37,076 bases of DNA from Caldilineaceae bacterium SB0661_bin_32 (GCA_009841235.1 VXMH01000117.1:1-37076); one strand, 5' to 3'. Positions 16,152 to 24,564 are shown, counted from the first letter of the stretch. Translations and numbers: made by a program. The notes: generated by a model not told the origin, from the sequence alone.

Positions 16152-16745
16152 TTAGCCAATTTGCAGACGACTAAAGCGACGGACCTGGATATTTTCGCCA
16201 AGGCTGGCGATGTTTTCGACGAGAACGTCTTTGACGTTTTTGTCAGAGTCTTTGAAGTATTCCTGCTCCATCAGACAGACGTCGCCGTACCATTTTTCCA
16301 GCTTGCCTTCGGCAATGCGATCAAGGATGTTTTCGGGCTTGCCGCTGCCCTGCGCCTGGGCTTTGTAGATGGCTTTTTCCCTGTCCAGAATATCGGTGGG
16401 GACCTCGTCCCGAGCCACGTATTCCGGGTTGGATGCCACGATGTGCATCGCCAGGTCCCGCGCCAGTTCTTGAAACTGCTCAGTGCGGGCTACGAAATCG
16501 GTTTCGCAGTTGAGCTCGACCATGGCGGCGACCTTGCTACCGTGGTGGACATAGGTGCCGATGATACCTTCATGGGCATCGCGGTCGGCCTTTTTGGCCG
16601 CGGCCGCCAGCCCCTTTTCGCGCAGATATTCGACGGCCTTGTCAAAATCGCCATTATTTTCGTTCAGCGCCGTCTTGCAGTCGAGAATGCCGGCCCCCGT
16701 CGCGCCTCGCAGTTCCTTCACCATCTGTGCTGTGATTGCAGCCAT
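16152..16745 (-). CDS. tsf: Translation elongation factor Ts (short form)
   Basis: The 197-residue EF-Ts is the nucleotide exchange factor for EF-Tu. The N-terminal UBA-like domain is clear (VKELRGATGAGILDCKTALNENNGDFDKAVEYLREKGL). The EF-Tu-contacting TDFVAR motif follows within VELNCETDFVARTEQF. At 197 residues it lacks the larger duplicated core of the E. coli protein (283 residues) and resembles the short Thermus-type form. A repeated GGAGGAGGAGT ribosome-binding site lies directly before the ATG, suggesting strong translation. Confidence 0.97.
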   Translation of the reverse strand: MAAITAQMVKELRGATGAGILDCKTALNENNGDFDKAVEYLREKGLAAAAKKADRDAHEGIIGTYVHHGSKVAAMVELNCETDFVARTEQFQELARDLAMHIVASNPEYVARDEVPTDILDREKAIYKAQAQGSGKPENILDRIAEGKLEKWYGDVCLMEQEYFKDSDKNVKDVLVENIASLGENIQVRRFSRLQIG

Positions 16746-16986
16746 ACTCCTCCTCCTGATTCCCTTGCTGCAGATTATTCACACGTCATTGCGTGCATGC
16801 TGTTTCCGCGTAATCGTCCGCACTGCGCTAACTTTACGTCTTCACAGCCGTGCGGACGATTCGTCTGATTGTCCGATTTCGGCGCGCAATTGACTCTGCG
16901 TCGCCATTTCGACATGATATCGCTGCAGATATTCGCTGTTGCGCTGCGACCAGTGTACAGGCCGGACTAGTGCACAGCAGCGGCGG

Positions 16987-17952
16987 CTACCCTTCTTCGC
17001 CGACCGGCTCAGTTTCCGCCTGCTCGGGCTCCGCCTGCTCAGGGGGCGCTTCCTCGCCCGTCTGAGCTTGTTCCGCTTCAGCGACAGCCGCTGTATTCTC
17101 TTCCGCAGAATCGCTGACCGCCGGCACGGCGGGTTCGCTTGCTTCTTCCTCCTGCCCTTCTTCTTCCATGCCTTGCAGCTTGGCGAGTGTGCTCGGCCCG
17201 AGGTACTGCTCCAATTCCGCCAGTTCGTCGTCAGAAACCTGTCCGGTCTCTACCATTTCCACTTCGCGGAAACGCCGTCCCTCTTCAACTGCATCAGCGA
17301 TAATCCGTGTAATCAGTTTAACGGCTCGAATCGCATCATCATTGCCCGGTATGACATAAGTGATTTCGTCCGGGTCAGAGTTGGTATCGGCCACTGCGAT
17401 CAAAGGGATGCCGATCTTGTTCGATTCCTTGACGGCCAGCTCTTCCCGTTGCGTATCAATCACGAAGATCAGATTGGGCATTGCGGTGAGCGTCTTGATC
17501 CCGCCGATACGACGATTCAACTTGGCGAGTTCACGATCGATGACCAGTTGCTCGATCTTGGGAAGCGACTGGAATTCGCCATTGGACTTACGCCGTTCCT
17601 GGCGATTCAGATAGTCGATTCGTTGTTTGATCGTGGCCCAATTTGTCAGCGTGCCCCCCAGCCAGCGGTTGTGGATGTAGGGCATCCCGCAACGGGTTGC
17701 CTCCTGTTCGACGGTGCCCTGCGCCTGCCTCTTTGTACCGACAAAAAGGACTGTGCCGCCTTCGGCGACCAGACGACGCACCATCTCATAGTATTCGTTG
17801 ATTCGCGTCATCGTCTGGTGCAGATCGATGATGTGAATTCCACTGCGCTCAGTAAAGATATACTGACGCATTTTCGGATTCCAGCGCCGGGTCCTGTGCC
17901 CGAAATGTACGCCGGCCTCCAGCAGCTGCTTCATGGTAACGACTGATGCCAC
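16987..17952 (-). CDS. rpsB: 30S ribosomal protein S2 with acidic C-terminal tail
   Basis: The 321-residue S2 contains the whole conserved core: MKQLLEAGVHFGHRTRRWNPKM, GIHIIDLHQT, VLFVGTKRQAQ, NRWLGGTLTNW, PNLIFVIDT and IPGNDDAIRA. The core ends near residue 245. It is followed by about 75 residues very rich in Glu, Ala, Pro and Gln, absent from the 241-residue E. coli protein. GTG 17952 is chosen as the start because GGAGG lies at proper spacing and the resulting N-terminus (MASVVTMKQLLEAG) fits the family. The frame's earlier start at 18081 has no support. Confidence 0.96.
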   Translation of the reverse strand: MASVVTMKQLLEAGVHFGHRTRRWNPKMRQYIFTERSGIHIIDLHQTMTRINEYYEMVRRLVAEGGTVLFVGTKRQAQGTVEQEATRCGMPYIHNRWLGGTLTNWATIKQRIDYLNRQERRKSNGEFQSLPKIEQLVIDRELAKLNRRIGGIKTLTAMPNLIFVIDTQREELAVKESNKIGIPLIAVADTNSDPDEITYVIPGNDDAIRAVKLITRIIADAVEEGRRFREVEMVETGQVSDDELAELEQYLGPSTLAKLQGMEEEGQEEEASEPAVPAVSDSAEENTAAVAEAEQAQTGEEAPPEQAEPEQAETEPVGEEG

Positions 17953-18086
17953 AAGAACCTCCAGGGTTTCTCTTCCGCCCTGTTCGCGCTGGGAATGACC
18001 GCATAGTGGCGGCACCCCATTCCTCAGTCCCAGGACGTGTTGAATGGATAGTGATTCGATCTGAACGGTTGAAAATGTCAAGCCAT

Positions 18087-18125
18087 CACAGACCGACTAT
18101 GAATGTTAACATAGTCGGCGCTGTG
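18087..18125. repeat. Long inverted repeat between response regulator and rpsB
   Basis: CCGACTATG (18093-18101) pairs with CATAGTCGG (18110-18118) around an 8-base loop. Outer arms CACAG (18087-18091) and CTGTG (18121-18125) extend the stem past a small internal loop. It has no T-run. It lies next to a perfect TTGACA on the minus strand (18081-18076), a possible rpsB -35 for which I see no good -10. It could be an operator or the folded end of the upstream transcript. Confidence 0.5.
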
Positions 18126-18128
18126 TTC

Positions 18129-18148
18129 AAAAATGATCCTGCCGGATC
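18129..18148 (-). terminator. Candidate terminator of the response regulator gene
   Basis: On the minus strand a small GATCC-GGCA-GGATC hairpin is followed by ATTTTT, about 20 bases after the stop codon. The stem is only 5 bp, so confidence is limited. Confidence 0.4.
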
Positions 18149-18169
18149 GTTTGACAACTCTGACACGGG

Positions 18170-18895
18170 TCAGGATTGTGCTGAATCCTTGTAGTCACGG
18201 AATCGATAACCCAGACCCCGTTCGGTGAATATGTAGCGCGGCTTTGATGGAGCCGTTTCGATCTTTTTGCGGAGATAGGTGATATACAGACGCAACAGGT
18301 GATTGTCGTTCACGTATTCGTGCCCCCATACTTTCGTCAGCAGCACCTCATGGGGGACCACCCAGCCAGCGTTCTGGATGAGCTGGTGGAGGAGTCGATA
18401 CTCGGTTGGGCGTAGGCTCAGTCGTTCCCCGTCGACAATGACATCACGCCGCTGCAAGTCCACCTGCAACCGGTCGTCGATGGTGATAATTTGATCCTCA
18501 GGCCGGGTGTTGGTCGCTTCAAAACGACGCAACACTGCCCGAATCCGGCTGGACAGCTCACGCGGGCTGAACGGCTTTGCCACGTAGTCATCCGCGCCCA
18601 GGTCCAGCCCTTTGATTTGGTCTTCCTCTTCGGAGCGCACGGTCAGCATAATGGCGGGTATATCGCTGATCTCGCGCAGCCGTTTGAGTGTTTCGAAACC
18701 GTCCAGGCCCGGCATTTCAACGTCCAGAAGCACGAGATTTGGTTCATATTCCCGTACCTTTTCCAGTGCCTGAAAGCCGTCATTGGCTTCCAGCGTCTGA
18801 TAACCTTCCAGGTCCAAATTCATCTTCACGAACCGCACCATACGCGGTTCGTCGTCAACGACCAGGATCTGTTTGGCCGGACCTGTTTGCGACAT
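18170..18895 (-). CDS. OmpR/PhoB-family response regulator (orphan)
   Basis: The 241-residue regulator has a receiver domain (about 9-122) with acidic pair D14/D15, phospho-acceptor D58 in LVLLDVEMPG and the conserved Lys in VAKPFSPREL. A winged-helix DNA-binding domain follows (about 135-235, LRPTEYRLLHQLIQNAGWVV, LRLYITYLRKKIE, RYIFTERGLGYRF). It would control transcription after phosphorylation by a histidine kinase. No kinase gene is next to it. The start is ATG 18895, with GAGGGAA 8 bases upstream; the frame's earlier start at 18958 is not supported. Its promoter region faces the iron-transport island, which it might or might not control. Confidence 0.93.
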   Translation of the reverse strand: MSQTGPAKQILVVDDEPRMVRFVKMNLDLEGYQTLEANDGFQALEKVREYEPNLVLLDVEMPGLDGFETLKRLREISDIPAIMLTVRSEEEDQIKGLDLGADDYVAKPFSPRELSSRIRAVLRRFEATNTRPEDQIITIDDRLQVDLQRRDVIVDGERLSLRPTEYRLLHQLIQNAGWVVPHEVLLTKVWGHEYVNDNHLLRLYITYLRKKIETAPSKPRYIFTERGLGYRFRDYKDSAQS

Positions 18896-18957
18896 AACGA
18901 CATTCCCTCGGATTTCTTCGCCCCTGCACGCGATACGGGCTGATTCTTTCTCTCGCA

Positions 18958-18966
18958 ATCATACCA
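18958..18966 (-). promoter_or_regulatory. Extended -10 promoter for the response regulator
   Basis: On the minus strand TGG-TATGAT forms an extended -10 about 63 bases before the ATG at 18895. No good -35 is visible. Confidence 0.4.
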
Positions 18967-19037
18967 TGCACTCTTGAGACCGGGCTATCTCGACCGCCGG
19001 GTGGTGTGGCATCCCGGATTTGGGGTGGGAACCAAGT

Positions 19038-19067
19038 CGAGGAGAGAGTGGAGAGGAGTCAGGAGTG
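19038..19067 (+). repeat. 30-bp purine-rich direct repeat, copy 1
   Basis: Matches 28559-28588 at 27 of 30 positions in the same orientation; both begin CGAGGAGAGAGTGGAGAG and end AGGAGTG. The two copies flank the first six genes of the transport island. Confidence 0.65.
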
Positions 19068-19482
19068 CGATCTGCTGGTTCCTCTGTCGGCGACCGGATT
19101 GCAGGGCGAGCGGGGATTAGTAGAACGGATATAGTCGTGTCACCTGAAATCTCCGACTTTGCAGGTTTTATCAAGCCTCTTTGGGGGGACCCCAGTATGT
19201 ACTGTGGATCGCTGAGGGGTGGTCTGTCGACGATGCCGGGGATGTGTATACCCGAAATCTCGACACGATGGCACTGCATCATATCTTGTGTGCCGGGTGA
19301 CGGGAAAGGCGTCCGTGTTTCGTAAGGAGGTATGTGTGGGCCTGGACGTACGATCACTGCGAAGACTGGGACGCTGTGAGACCTCTGAACCGCCGTGGTA
19401 GAGACTCCCTTTCGGGATGACTGAAGGGAGCAGATGCTTAAGTTCAACTCGCAACATCGATTAAATCAGTAGTAAATCTTCC

Positions 19483-19498
19483 TTAACAAAGAAGTTAA
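19483..19498. promoter_or_regulatory. Inverted repeat, possible operator
   Basis: TTAAC-AAAGAA-GTTAA lies about 45 bases before the extended -10 of the island promoter, a place where a metal-responsive repressor or activator could bind. It does not match the textbook Fur or IdeR consensus closely. Confidence 0.25.
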
Positions 19499-19540
19499 AG
19501 AGAGCCGCACAGAGTTTCGTCATTTTTTGGTCTTTTTGCG

Positions 19541-19549
19541 TGCTATACT
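19541..19549 (+). promoter_or_regulatory. Extended -10 promoter of the transport island
   Basis: TGC-TATACT is an extended -10 element. The sequence 17 bases upstream is T-rich without a good -35. A transcript would begin near 19556 and carry the two leader hairpins. Confidence 0.45.
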
Positions 19550-19571
19550 TTTGCGACGTGCGGTCCTTCCA

Positions 19572-19653
19572 GGGCGATAGCGCGTATTCCTATCGCCCCG
19601 GGGGAGGTGTTCGCGTTCCCTCCGTGCCCCGCAATTTTTGGGGGCTGGGGCAC
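19572..19653 (+). promoter_or_regulatory. Structured 5' leader with two hairpins
   Basis: Hairpin 1 is GGGCGATAG (19572-19580) with CTATCGCCC (19590-19598), a perfect 9-bp stem and 9-base loop. Hairpin 2 is GTGCCCC (19624-19630) with GGGGCAC (19647-19653). Both lie between the candidate transcript start and the first gene (GTG 19730). Neither is followed by a T-run, so attenuation would need another mechanism. A 21-codon frame at 19672-19737 has AAAAGAG before its ATG and overlaps the GTG start; it could couple translation but is unproven. No known riboswitch class is recognised. Confidence 0.45.
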
Positions 19654-19729
19654 AGAAAAGAGTTCAAGTTTATGCGAATGGCAAAGCAGCCGCTTCCCCT
19701 TCTTTCAGGAGCTGTCAAAGAGGTTACCG

Positions 19730-21622
19730 GTGACTGAATCCACCTTAACAGGTTCTCCTTCAACGGAAACAACGGCGTCTACTGCGACGAAATCCACGGC
19801 TGCCGCCGGCTCCGAAGAGATCAACCTTTTGACCGGTTTCAAGCTCATGCTCCCCTTTGCCCGTACCGGCTGGAAGGCGTTTTCCGCAGCAGCTGTCCTG
19901 TCGACTATCTCTTCACTGGCGATGCTCGGTCCGTTCTGGGCCATTTACCGGGCAGTGGACGACGTCGTCAGCGGGGAAGCTACGCGCGATGGGTTATTAT
20001 TTTACGCTGCGCTTACAGCAGTGTTTCTCATTCTCCAATATGCGCTCGCGGCCGCTTCGGAGTGGACGTCGCATCACGGGGCCTATGCGACGCTCGAGCA
20101 GCTACGGTTACGCATAGGTGAACGTCTCGGGCATGTTCCGTTGGGCTTTCTCACCAGCAAGCGCTCCGGCCAGATTCAGCGGGTACTCAGCGACGATATC
20201 GAGAGGCTTGAACTCTTCCTTGCACACATTGTGCCGGACGCGGTTTCGTCGTTCACTTCGATGCTGTTTCTGATCATCTGGCTGTTTGTTGTGGAATGGC
20301 GCATGGCCCTGGTGAGCCTTGTGGTCGTTGTCATCGCGTTGCCGATCATGGGGATAGGCGTCAGAATCGGCAGTGGCAAGCTGAGTGAGTATACGCGCAG
20401 TATGGCGCGCATGAACTCCTCGATTGTCGAATTTATCCGGGCGATGCCGATCGTGCGGACCTTCAACGGGACCGGGCGGGTCTTCGGAGAAACCAAAGCT
20501 GCAATCGACGATGCTGCAAAGTATGAAGCTGATTGGGGTCGGGAGTTTCTGCCGCTCTTCACAGTATTCTACGTATTGGTGACTTCCCCAGTGCTTACGA
20601 TCATTCCCTTTGGACTTCTGTTCTGGCACCTGGGAATTATCGACACCTCATCGCTGCTCTTCTTCTTCATCGCTGGACTTGGTTTCACTCTGCCGCTTAT
20701 TCGTCTGCTCCATGTAATGACCACGATGGCACACATTGGGCTTGGCGCGAGACTGGTACGCGAGTTGGACGAAGCGGACGTGTTGCCGCAGGCCAGGGAA
20801 ACGGCGTTCGTCGACGGCGCCCGCATCGAGGTCATTGACGTCGGATTCTCCTACGAAAACGGGGCCGGTCCATCCCGGCAGGTACTGCAGGGTATCACCT
20901 TCACGGCTGAGCCGGGTACGGTTACCGCCATCGTCGGCCCTTCGGGCGCGGGAAAATCGACCTTGGCCCGGCTGATCGCTCGCTTTTGGGACGTGGAGCA
21001 GGGAGCGATCAGAATCGGCGGTGTCGACATCCGCGATATGCCGATGGTACAGCTGATGGACCAGGTCGCGTTTGTCTTTCAGGAGACTTTCCTGTTCAAC
21101 GATTCAGTCGCGGCGAACCTGCGTTTGGCGAAACCGGATGCGACCGACGAAGAGGTTGTTGACGCGGCGAAGGCCGCCCGGGCACACGAATTCATCTCGG
21201 CGCTGCCACAGGGGTACGAGACTTCGCTCTGCGAGGCGGGGGACCGTCTGTCAGGCGGCGAGCGCCAGAGATTGGCGATCGCGCGAGCAGTAATCAAACA
21301 GGCTCCGATCATCATTCTCGACGAGGCAACGGCCTTCGCCGATCCGGAGAACGAAGTGGCCCTGCAGGAGGCGGTGGACGGCCTGGCAGAGGGGCGGACG
21401 GTCATCATCATCGCGCATCGTCTTTCCACCGTCGCCGGGGCTGATCAGACGATCGTGCTCGATGAGGGACGCATTGTGGAGCACGGCCGCCATAAAGAGC
21501 TGATCGAACAGGGGGGGCTTTACGCGCAGATGTGGGAAGCGTTTTCGAGCGCATCCCAGATTGCGCTCACGGCGGTGCAGGCGACGGAACCAGCGCTGAC
21601 AGGTGAAGGAGTAGCTGCATGA
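19730..21622 (+). CDS. IrtA/YbtP-like siderophore ABC transporter, permease-ATPase fusion 1
   Basis: The 630-residue half transporter has an N-terminal Thr/Ser/Ala-rich tail (1-30), six membrane helices (about 45-335) and an ATP-binding domain (360-610). Walker A GPSGAGKS is at 403-410, LSGGE at 507-511, Walker B IIILDE at 527-532 and the switch His near 563. After Walker B the sequence reads ATAFADPENE, a D-loop variant that I associate with the YbtP/YbtQ and IrtA/IrtB siderophore transporters. Those use an exporter fold to import ferric siderophores. Unlike mycobacterial IrtA it has no FAD-binding siderophore-reductase domain. The start is GTG 19730, with AAAGAGG 6 bases upstream. It overlaps the next gene by 4 bases. 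Confidence 0.85.
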   Translation: MTESTLTGSPSTETTASTATKSTAAAGSEEINLLTGFKLMLPFARTGWKAFSAAAVLSTISSLAMLGPFWAIYRAVDDVVSGEATRDGLLFYAALTAVFLILQYALAAASEWTSHHGAYATLEQLRLRIGERLGHVPLGFLTSKRSGQIQRVLSDDIERLELFLAHIVPDAVSSFTSMLFLIIWLFVVEWRMALVSLVVVVIALPIMGIGVRIGSGKLSEYTRSMARMNSSIVEFIRAMPIVRTFNGTGRVFGETKAAIDDAAKYEADWGREFLPLFTVFYVLVTSPVLTIIPFGLLFWHLGIIDTSSLLFFFIAGLGFTLPLIRLLHVMTTMAHIGLGARLVRELDEADVLPQARETAFVDGARIEVIDVGFSYENGAGPSRQVLQGITFTAEPGTVTAIVGPSGAGKSTLARLIARFWDVEQGAIRIGGVDIRDMPMVQLMDQVAFVFQETFLFNDSVAANLRLAKPDATDEEVVDAAKAARAHEFISALPQGYETSLCEAGDRLSGGERQRLAIARAVIKQAPIIILDEATAFADPENEVALQEAVDGLAEGRTVIIIAHRLSTVAGADQTIVLDEGRIVEHGRHKELIEQGGLYAQMWEAFSSASQIALTAVQATEPALTGEGVAA

Positions 21623-23421
21623 CGCAGGAGACTTTGCGCAGTACGCAACCCTTCTACATAGGTCCCGTCAGGACGGCGTGGCGTTTGCTGGGCCGGCGCG
21701 GCCGGGATCTGAAGATGTCGATAGCGCTGCGCTTTTTGCAGGCGATGTGCGCGGGCATTCCGGTTGTGTTTTTCGTTTGGGTGGTCGACCATCTGCGGGA
21801 AGGAACATTGACGACAACCCACGCGTGGATTGCGACCGGCGTAACCGTAGTTGCGATTTGCGTCCAGTTCGGAATCTGGTACGCCAGCAACTATTACGGC
21901 TGGATCGGTACTTTCCTTGCGGTCGGCGATGCGCGGGCGTCGACGCTCGGACACGTGCAGCGCCTGCCCCTGGGGACGCTGCGTTCGCGTTCGACTGGAG
22001 ACGTTACCGCGAACTTTACCTCCGACTTTGAAATGGTGACACAGTATGTGTCCGAGGGGATACCGGCGCTATTTGGCGCGCTCGGGCTGCCAATCTTCGT
22101 GGTTTTGGCAATGACATTCATTGACGCGCCCTTGGCGGCGGCCGTCACATTGAGCCTGTTCGCCGCCGGGCCGCTGTTCATTTGGGTCAACAACCGGTTC
22201 AAGGCACTGGCGCTGGTGCGAGGCGACCGTCTCGCCGAATCGAGCGGACGGATGCTGGAGTACGTGCAAGGTATCACGGTGGCCAGAGCCTTCAACCGCA
22301 CGAACGACCGACTCAGCCACTATACACGTGCGGTGGCCGCGATTCGCCAGATCAACAACCGGCTCGTAGTGCGCCTTCTGCCCCTTGGCGTTCTGACGGT
22401 CGGCGTTGTCCAGTTGGGGGTCCCTCTGGTGATCGCGATAACTGCCTACCGCTGGTTCGGGGGCGCGATTGACGCGGGTATCGTACTGATTTTCCTCGTC
22501 CTGATCCTGCGCGTTTATGGGCCAATCGTGGCGCTGGCAGGGCAGTTTGAAATGCTCCGCCTCGGAGATGCTGCGCTTGAGCGCATCGGCCGAATTATGG
22601 ATCTTGAAGCGCAGGCGGCGCCGGAGACGCTGCGCGCCGAGCCCCAGGGCCACGACGTAGAGTTCGAGCAGGTTGAATTCGGATACGAATCGACACCGAT
22701 TCTGAGAGATATCTCGTTTGTTGCCCGCGCGGGGACGACGACAGCGATCGTCGGTCCCTCGGGAGCGGGAAAGAGCACAATCCTGAACCTTGTGTCGCGC
22801 TTCTGGGATGTTGACGAAGGCGCGGTGCGCATCGGCGGCGTCGATGTTCGAGAGCTGACCCATCAGCAGCTTTTCGAACATATAACCGTCGTCTTCCAGG
22901 ATGTCTATCTGTTCCGGGCAACGGTGCGCGAGAATATCGCTTTTGGCCGCCCCGACGCAACGGACGCCGAAATCGAGAAGGCAGCTCGCGCGGCGCAGGC
23001 GCACGAGTTCATCGCCGAGCTTCCCCAGGGTTACGACACCGTTGTAGGCGAAGGGGGCGCTACCCTTTCCGGCGGTGAGCGCCAGCGCCTCTCGATCGCG
23101 CGCGCCGTTTTGAAGGACTCGCCGATTGTATTGCTTGACGAGCCTACTTCCTCGCTCGACGCGCTGAATGACCGCGCGGTTCGGGCGGCGCTGGTCAATT
23201 TGCTCCGTAACAAGACCGTCCTAATCGTGGCGCACCGTCTGCCCACGATTCAGGCCGCAGATCAGATTCTGGTCGTTGATTCCGGACAGCTTGTACAAAG
23301 AGGAATACACGAGGAGCTGATGGAGCAGGAGGACGGCCGCTACTACCAACTATGGCTCGATCGACAACGCGCTTCCGGCTGGCGGTTAGGGGCTCACGCC
23401 GCCGCTGGCGCGGGCGCCTAG
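21619..23421 (+). CDS. IrtB/YbtQ-like siderophore ABC transporter, permease-ATPase fusion 2
   Basis: The 600-residue partner of the preceding gene has six membrane helices (about 35-320) and an ATP-binding domain (345-580). Walker A GPSGAGKS is at 379-386, LSGGE at 483-487, Walker B IVLLDE at 503-508 and the switch His in VAHRLPT. Both subunits keep a catalytic Glu and full signature, so both ATP sites of the heterodimer should work, unlike the other two exporter-type pairs in this window. RFWDVDEGAVRIGGVDVREL closely parallels the same segment of its partner. Siderophore import is inferred from family and from the siderophore-binding lipoprotein gene 102 bases downstream; export remains possible. 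Confidence 0.85.
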   Translation: MTQETLRSTQPFYIGPVRTAWRLLGRRGRDLKMSIALRFLQAMCAGIPVVFFVWVVDHLREGTLTTTHAWIATGVTVVAICVQFGIWYASNYYGWIGTFLAVGDARASTLGHVQRLPLGTLRSRSTGDVTANFTSDFEMVTQYVSEGIPALFGALGLPIFVVLAMTFIDAPLAAAVTLSLFAAGPLFIWVNNRFKALALVRGDRLAESSGRMLEYVQGITVARAFNRTNDRLSHYTRAVAAIRQINNRLVVRLLPLGVLTVGVVQLGVPLVIAITAYRWFGGAIDAGIVLIFLVLILRVYGPIVALAGQFEMLRLGDAALERIGRIMDLEAQAAPETLRAEPQGHDVEFEQVEFGYESTPILRDISFVARAGTTTAIVGPSGAGKSTILNLVSRFWDVDEGAVRIGGVDVRELTHQQLFEHITVVFQDVYLFRATVRENIAFGRPDATDAEIEKAARAAQAHEFIAELPQGYDTVVGEGGATLSGGERQRLSIARAVLKDSPIVLLDEPTSSLDALNDRAVRAALVNLLRNKTVLIVAHRLPTIQAADQILVVDSGQLVQRGIHEELMEQEDGRYYQLWLDRQRASGWRLGAHAAAGAGA

Positions 23422-23523
23422 AATCAAGATAAAGAGCCTCCTCGTAGCTGTGTTTGTGTTTTGGGACAAGCAGCCTGTCAGGTTGAGTTTCTTCAGCCAA
23501 AGTATATCTCCTTAGGAGGCATT

Positions 23524-24558
23524 ATGCTTAGCTCACATCGCTCGCCACTGTACGTTAGATGGTGGCTCGTGTTCACAGTTTTCGTCCTTTTCGCGGTTGC
23601 GGCCGTAGGGTGCGTCGCGACGGTGGAGGTTCCGCAGACCGAAAGCGTTCAGGAAGACGCAGCATCAGAAGCTCAAACGCGGCTGGTCAAGCACTTCGGC
23701 GGCGAGACAGAGATACCTGCCACCCCCCAGCGGCCCGTTGCGCTGAACGGGGCGCTCGGACTCTGGCCACTTGGAATCAAACCCGTTGGCGCTCCGGCTC
23801 CAAGCGAGTTTGAGAAGGGGTGGATACCAGAAGAAATCGGAGGAGCTGAGTGGTATGACGGAATCGCCGACGTCGGTTGGGACCCGAACCTGGAGGCTGT
23901 GACCGCTCTGAACCCAGACCTGATTGTCGGCGCTGATTGGCACATGGACCAGTACGAGCAGCTCTCCGCCATCGCGCCTACGGTCCTGGTCGAATTCAAC
24001 CATTCCGGACGATGGAAAGAGTATGCGCGCCAAGAGGCGGACTTCCTCAACGCTCTGGACGCCTACAATGAGTACATGGACTGGTACGAGACTCGAATCG
24101 AGGAGATCAAGTCGCGCATGACCGTGCCGCCTGAGGAGATATCGGTCAGCGTCGTCCGGGTCTATGAAGACTCGCTTACGTTGTACACGCGTGGGGGATT
24201 CCTCGGCCAGGTTCTGAAGGATTTCGGATTCAAGCGTCCTCCAAGCCAGGACCTGAGCGCCGAAGAGTCGGGCGAGTGGCAGATTCAGTACCTCATTACC
24301 TTTGAGGAGCTTGAAAAGGCGGATGCTGACGTACTCATTCTGGTGATTACCCAGCGCGCCGATCCGACGAGACAGGACCAGGTTGACAAGCTGAAAGAGA
24401 GTCTGCTCAACCATCCACTATGGCCCAAGCTCCAAGTCGTCGAGGCCGGCAGGGTTGAAGAGGTGGGCTTCGCGTGGATATCCGACATCGGGGCTGTGCA
24501 TATCGTTCTCGACGACATCGAGCGCATTTTCGTCGAAAACGACATCATGTCCCAGTAA
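23524..24558 (+). CDS. Ferric-siderophore-binding lipoprotein (FecB/FepB type)
   Basis: The 344-residue lipoprotein has an N-terminal signal (1-29) ending in the lipobox AAVGC, with the lipidated Cys at position 30. A short acidic linker leads to a Peripla_BP_2 fold: PQRPVALNGALGLWPLGIKPVG, DPNLEAVTALNPDLIVGADW, and a long connecting helix (YNEYMDWYETRIEEIKSRM). Cluster A proteins of this type hand ferric siderophores to FecCD permeases. AGGAGG precedes ATG 23524 at ideal spacing, so the 21 extra upstream codons are not used. The permease gene begins 6 bases after its stop. The ligand is unknown. Confidence 0.9.
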   Translation: MLSSHRSPLYVRWWLVFTVFVLFAVAAVGCVATVEVPQTESVQEDAASEAQTRLVKHFGGETEIPATPQRPVALNGALGLWPLGIKPVGAPAPSEFEKGWIPEEIGGAEWYDGIADVGWDPNLEAVTALNPDLIVGADWHMDQYEQLSAIAPTVLVEFNHSGRWKEYARQEADFLNALDAYNEYMDWYETRIEEIKSRMTVPPEEISVSVVRVYEDSLTLYTRGGFLGQVLKDFGFKRPPSQDLSAEESGEWQIQYLITFEELEKADADVLILVITQRADPTRQDQVDKLKESLLNHPLWPKLQVVEAGRVEEVGFAWISDIGAVHIVLDDIERIFVENDIMSQ

Positions 24559-24564
24559 ACAACC

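Larger units (their letters stand above)
18896..19729. promoter_or_regulatory. Long divergent regulatory region before the transport island
   Basis: This 834-base gap separates the minus-strand response regulator from the plus-strand transport island. It holds a promoter for each side, one copy of a 30-bp purine-rich repeat, an inverted repeat (19483-19498) and a leader with two hairpins. A strong Shine-Dalgarno-like AAGGAGG (19324-19330) is followed by ATG/GTG codons, but every frame stops within 30 codons. Reading frames such as 18959-19447 (-) and 19219-19401 (+) show no family likeness. Confidence 0.6.

Noticed and set aside
16939..17946. 335-codon plus-strand frame antisense to rpsB
   Set aside because: Complete overlap with a certain ribosomal protein gene; low-complexity Arg/Phe-rich start mirrors the acidic tail codons.
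18959..19447. 162-codon minus-strand frame in the divergent regulatory region
   Set aside because: Composition is not protein-like, with no domain and no ribosome-binding site; it overlaps the response regulator promoter.
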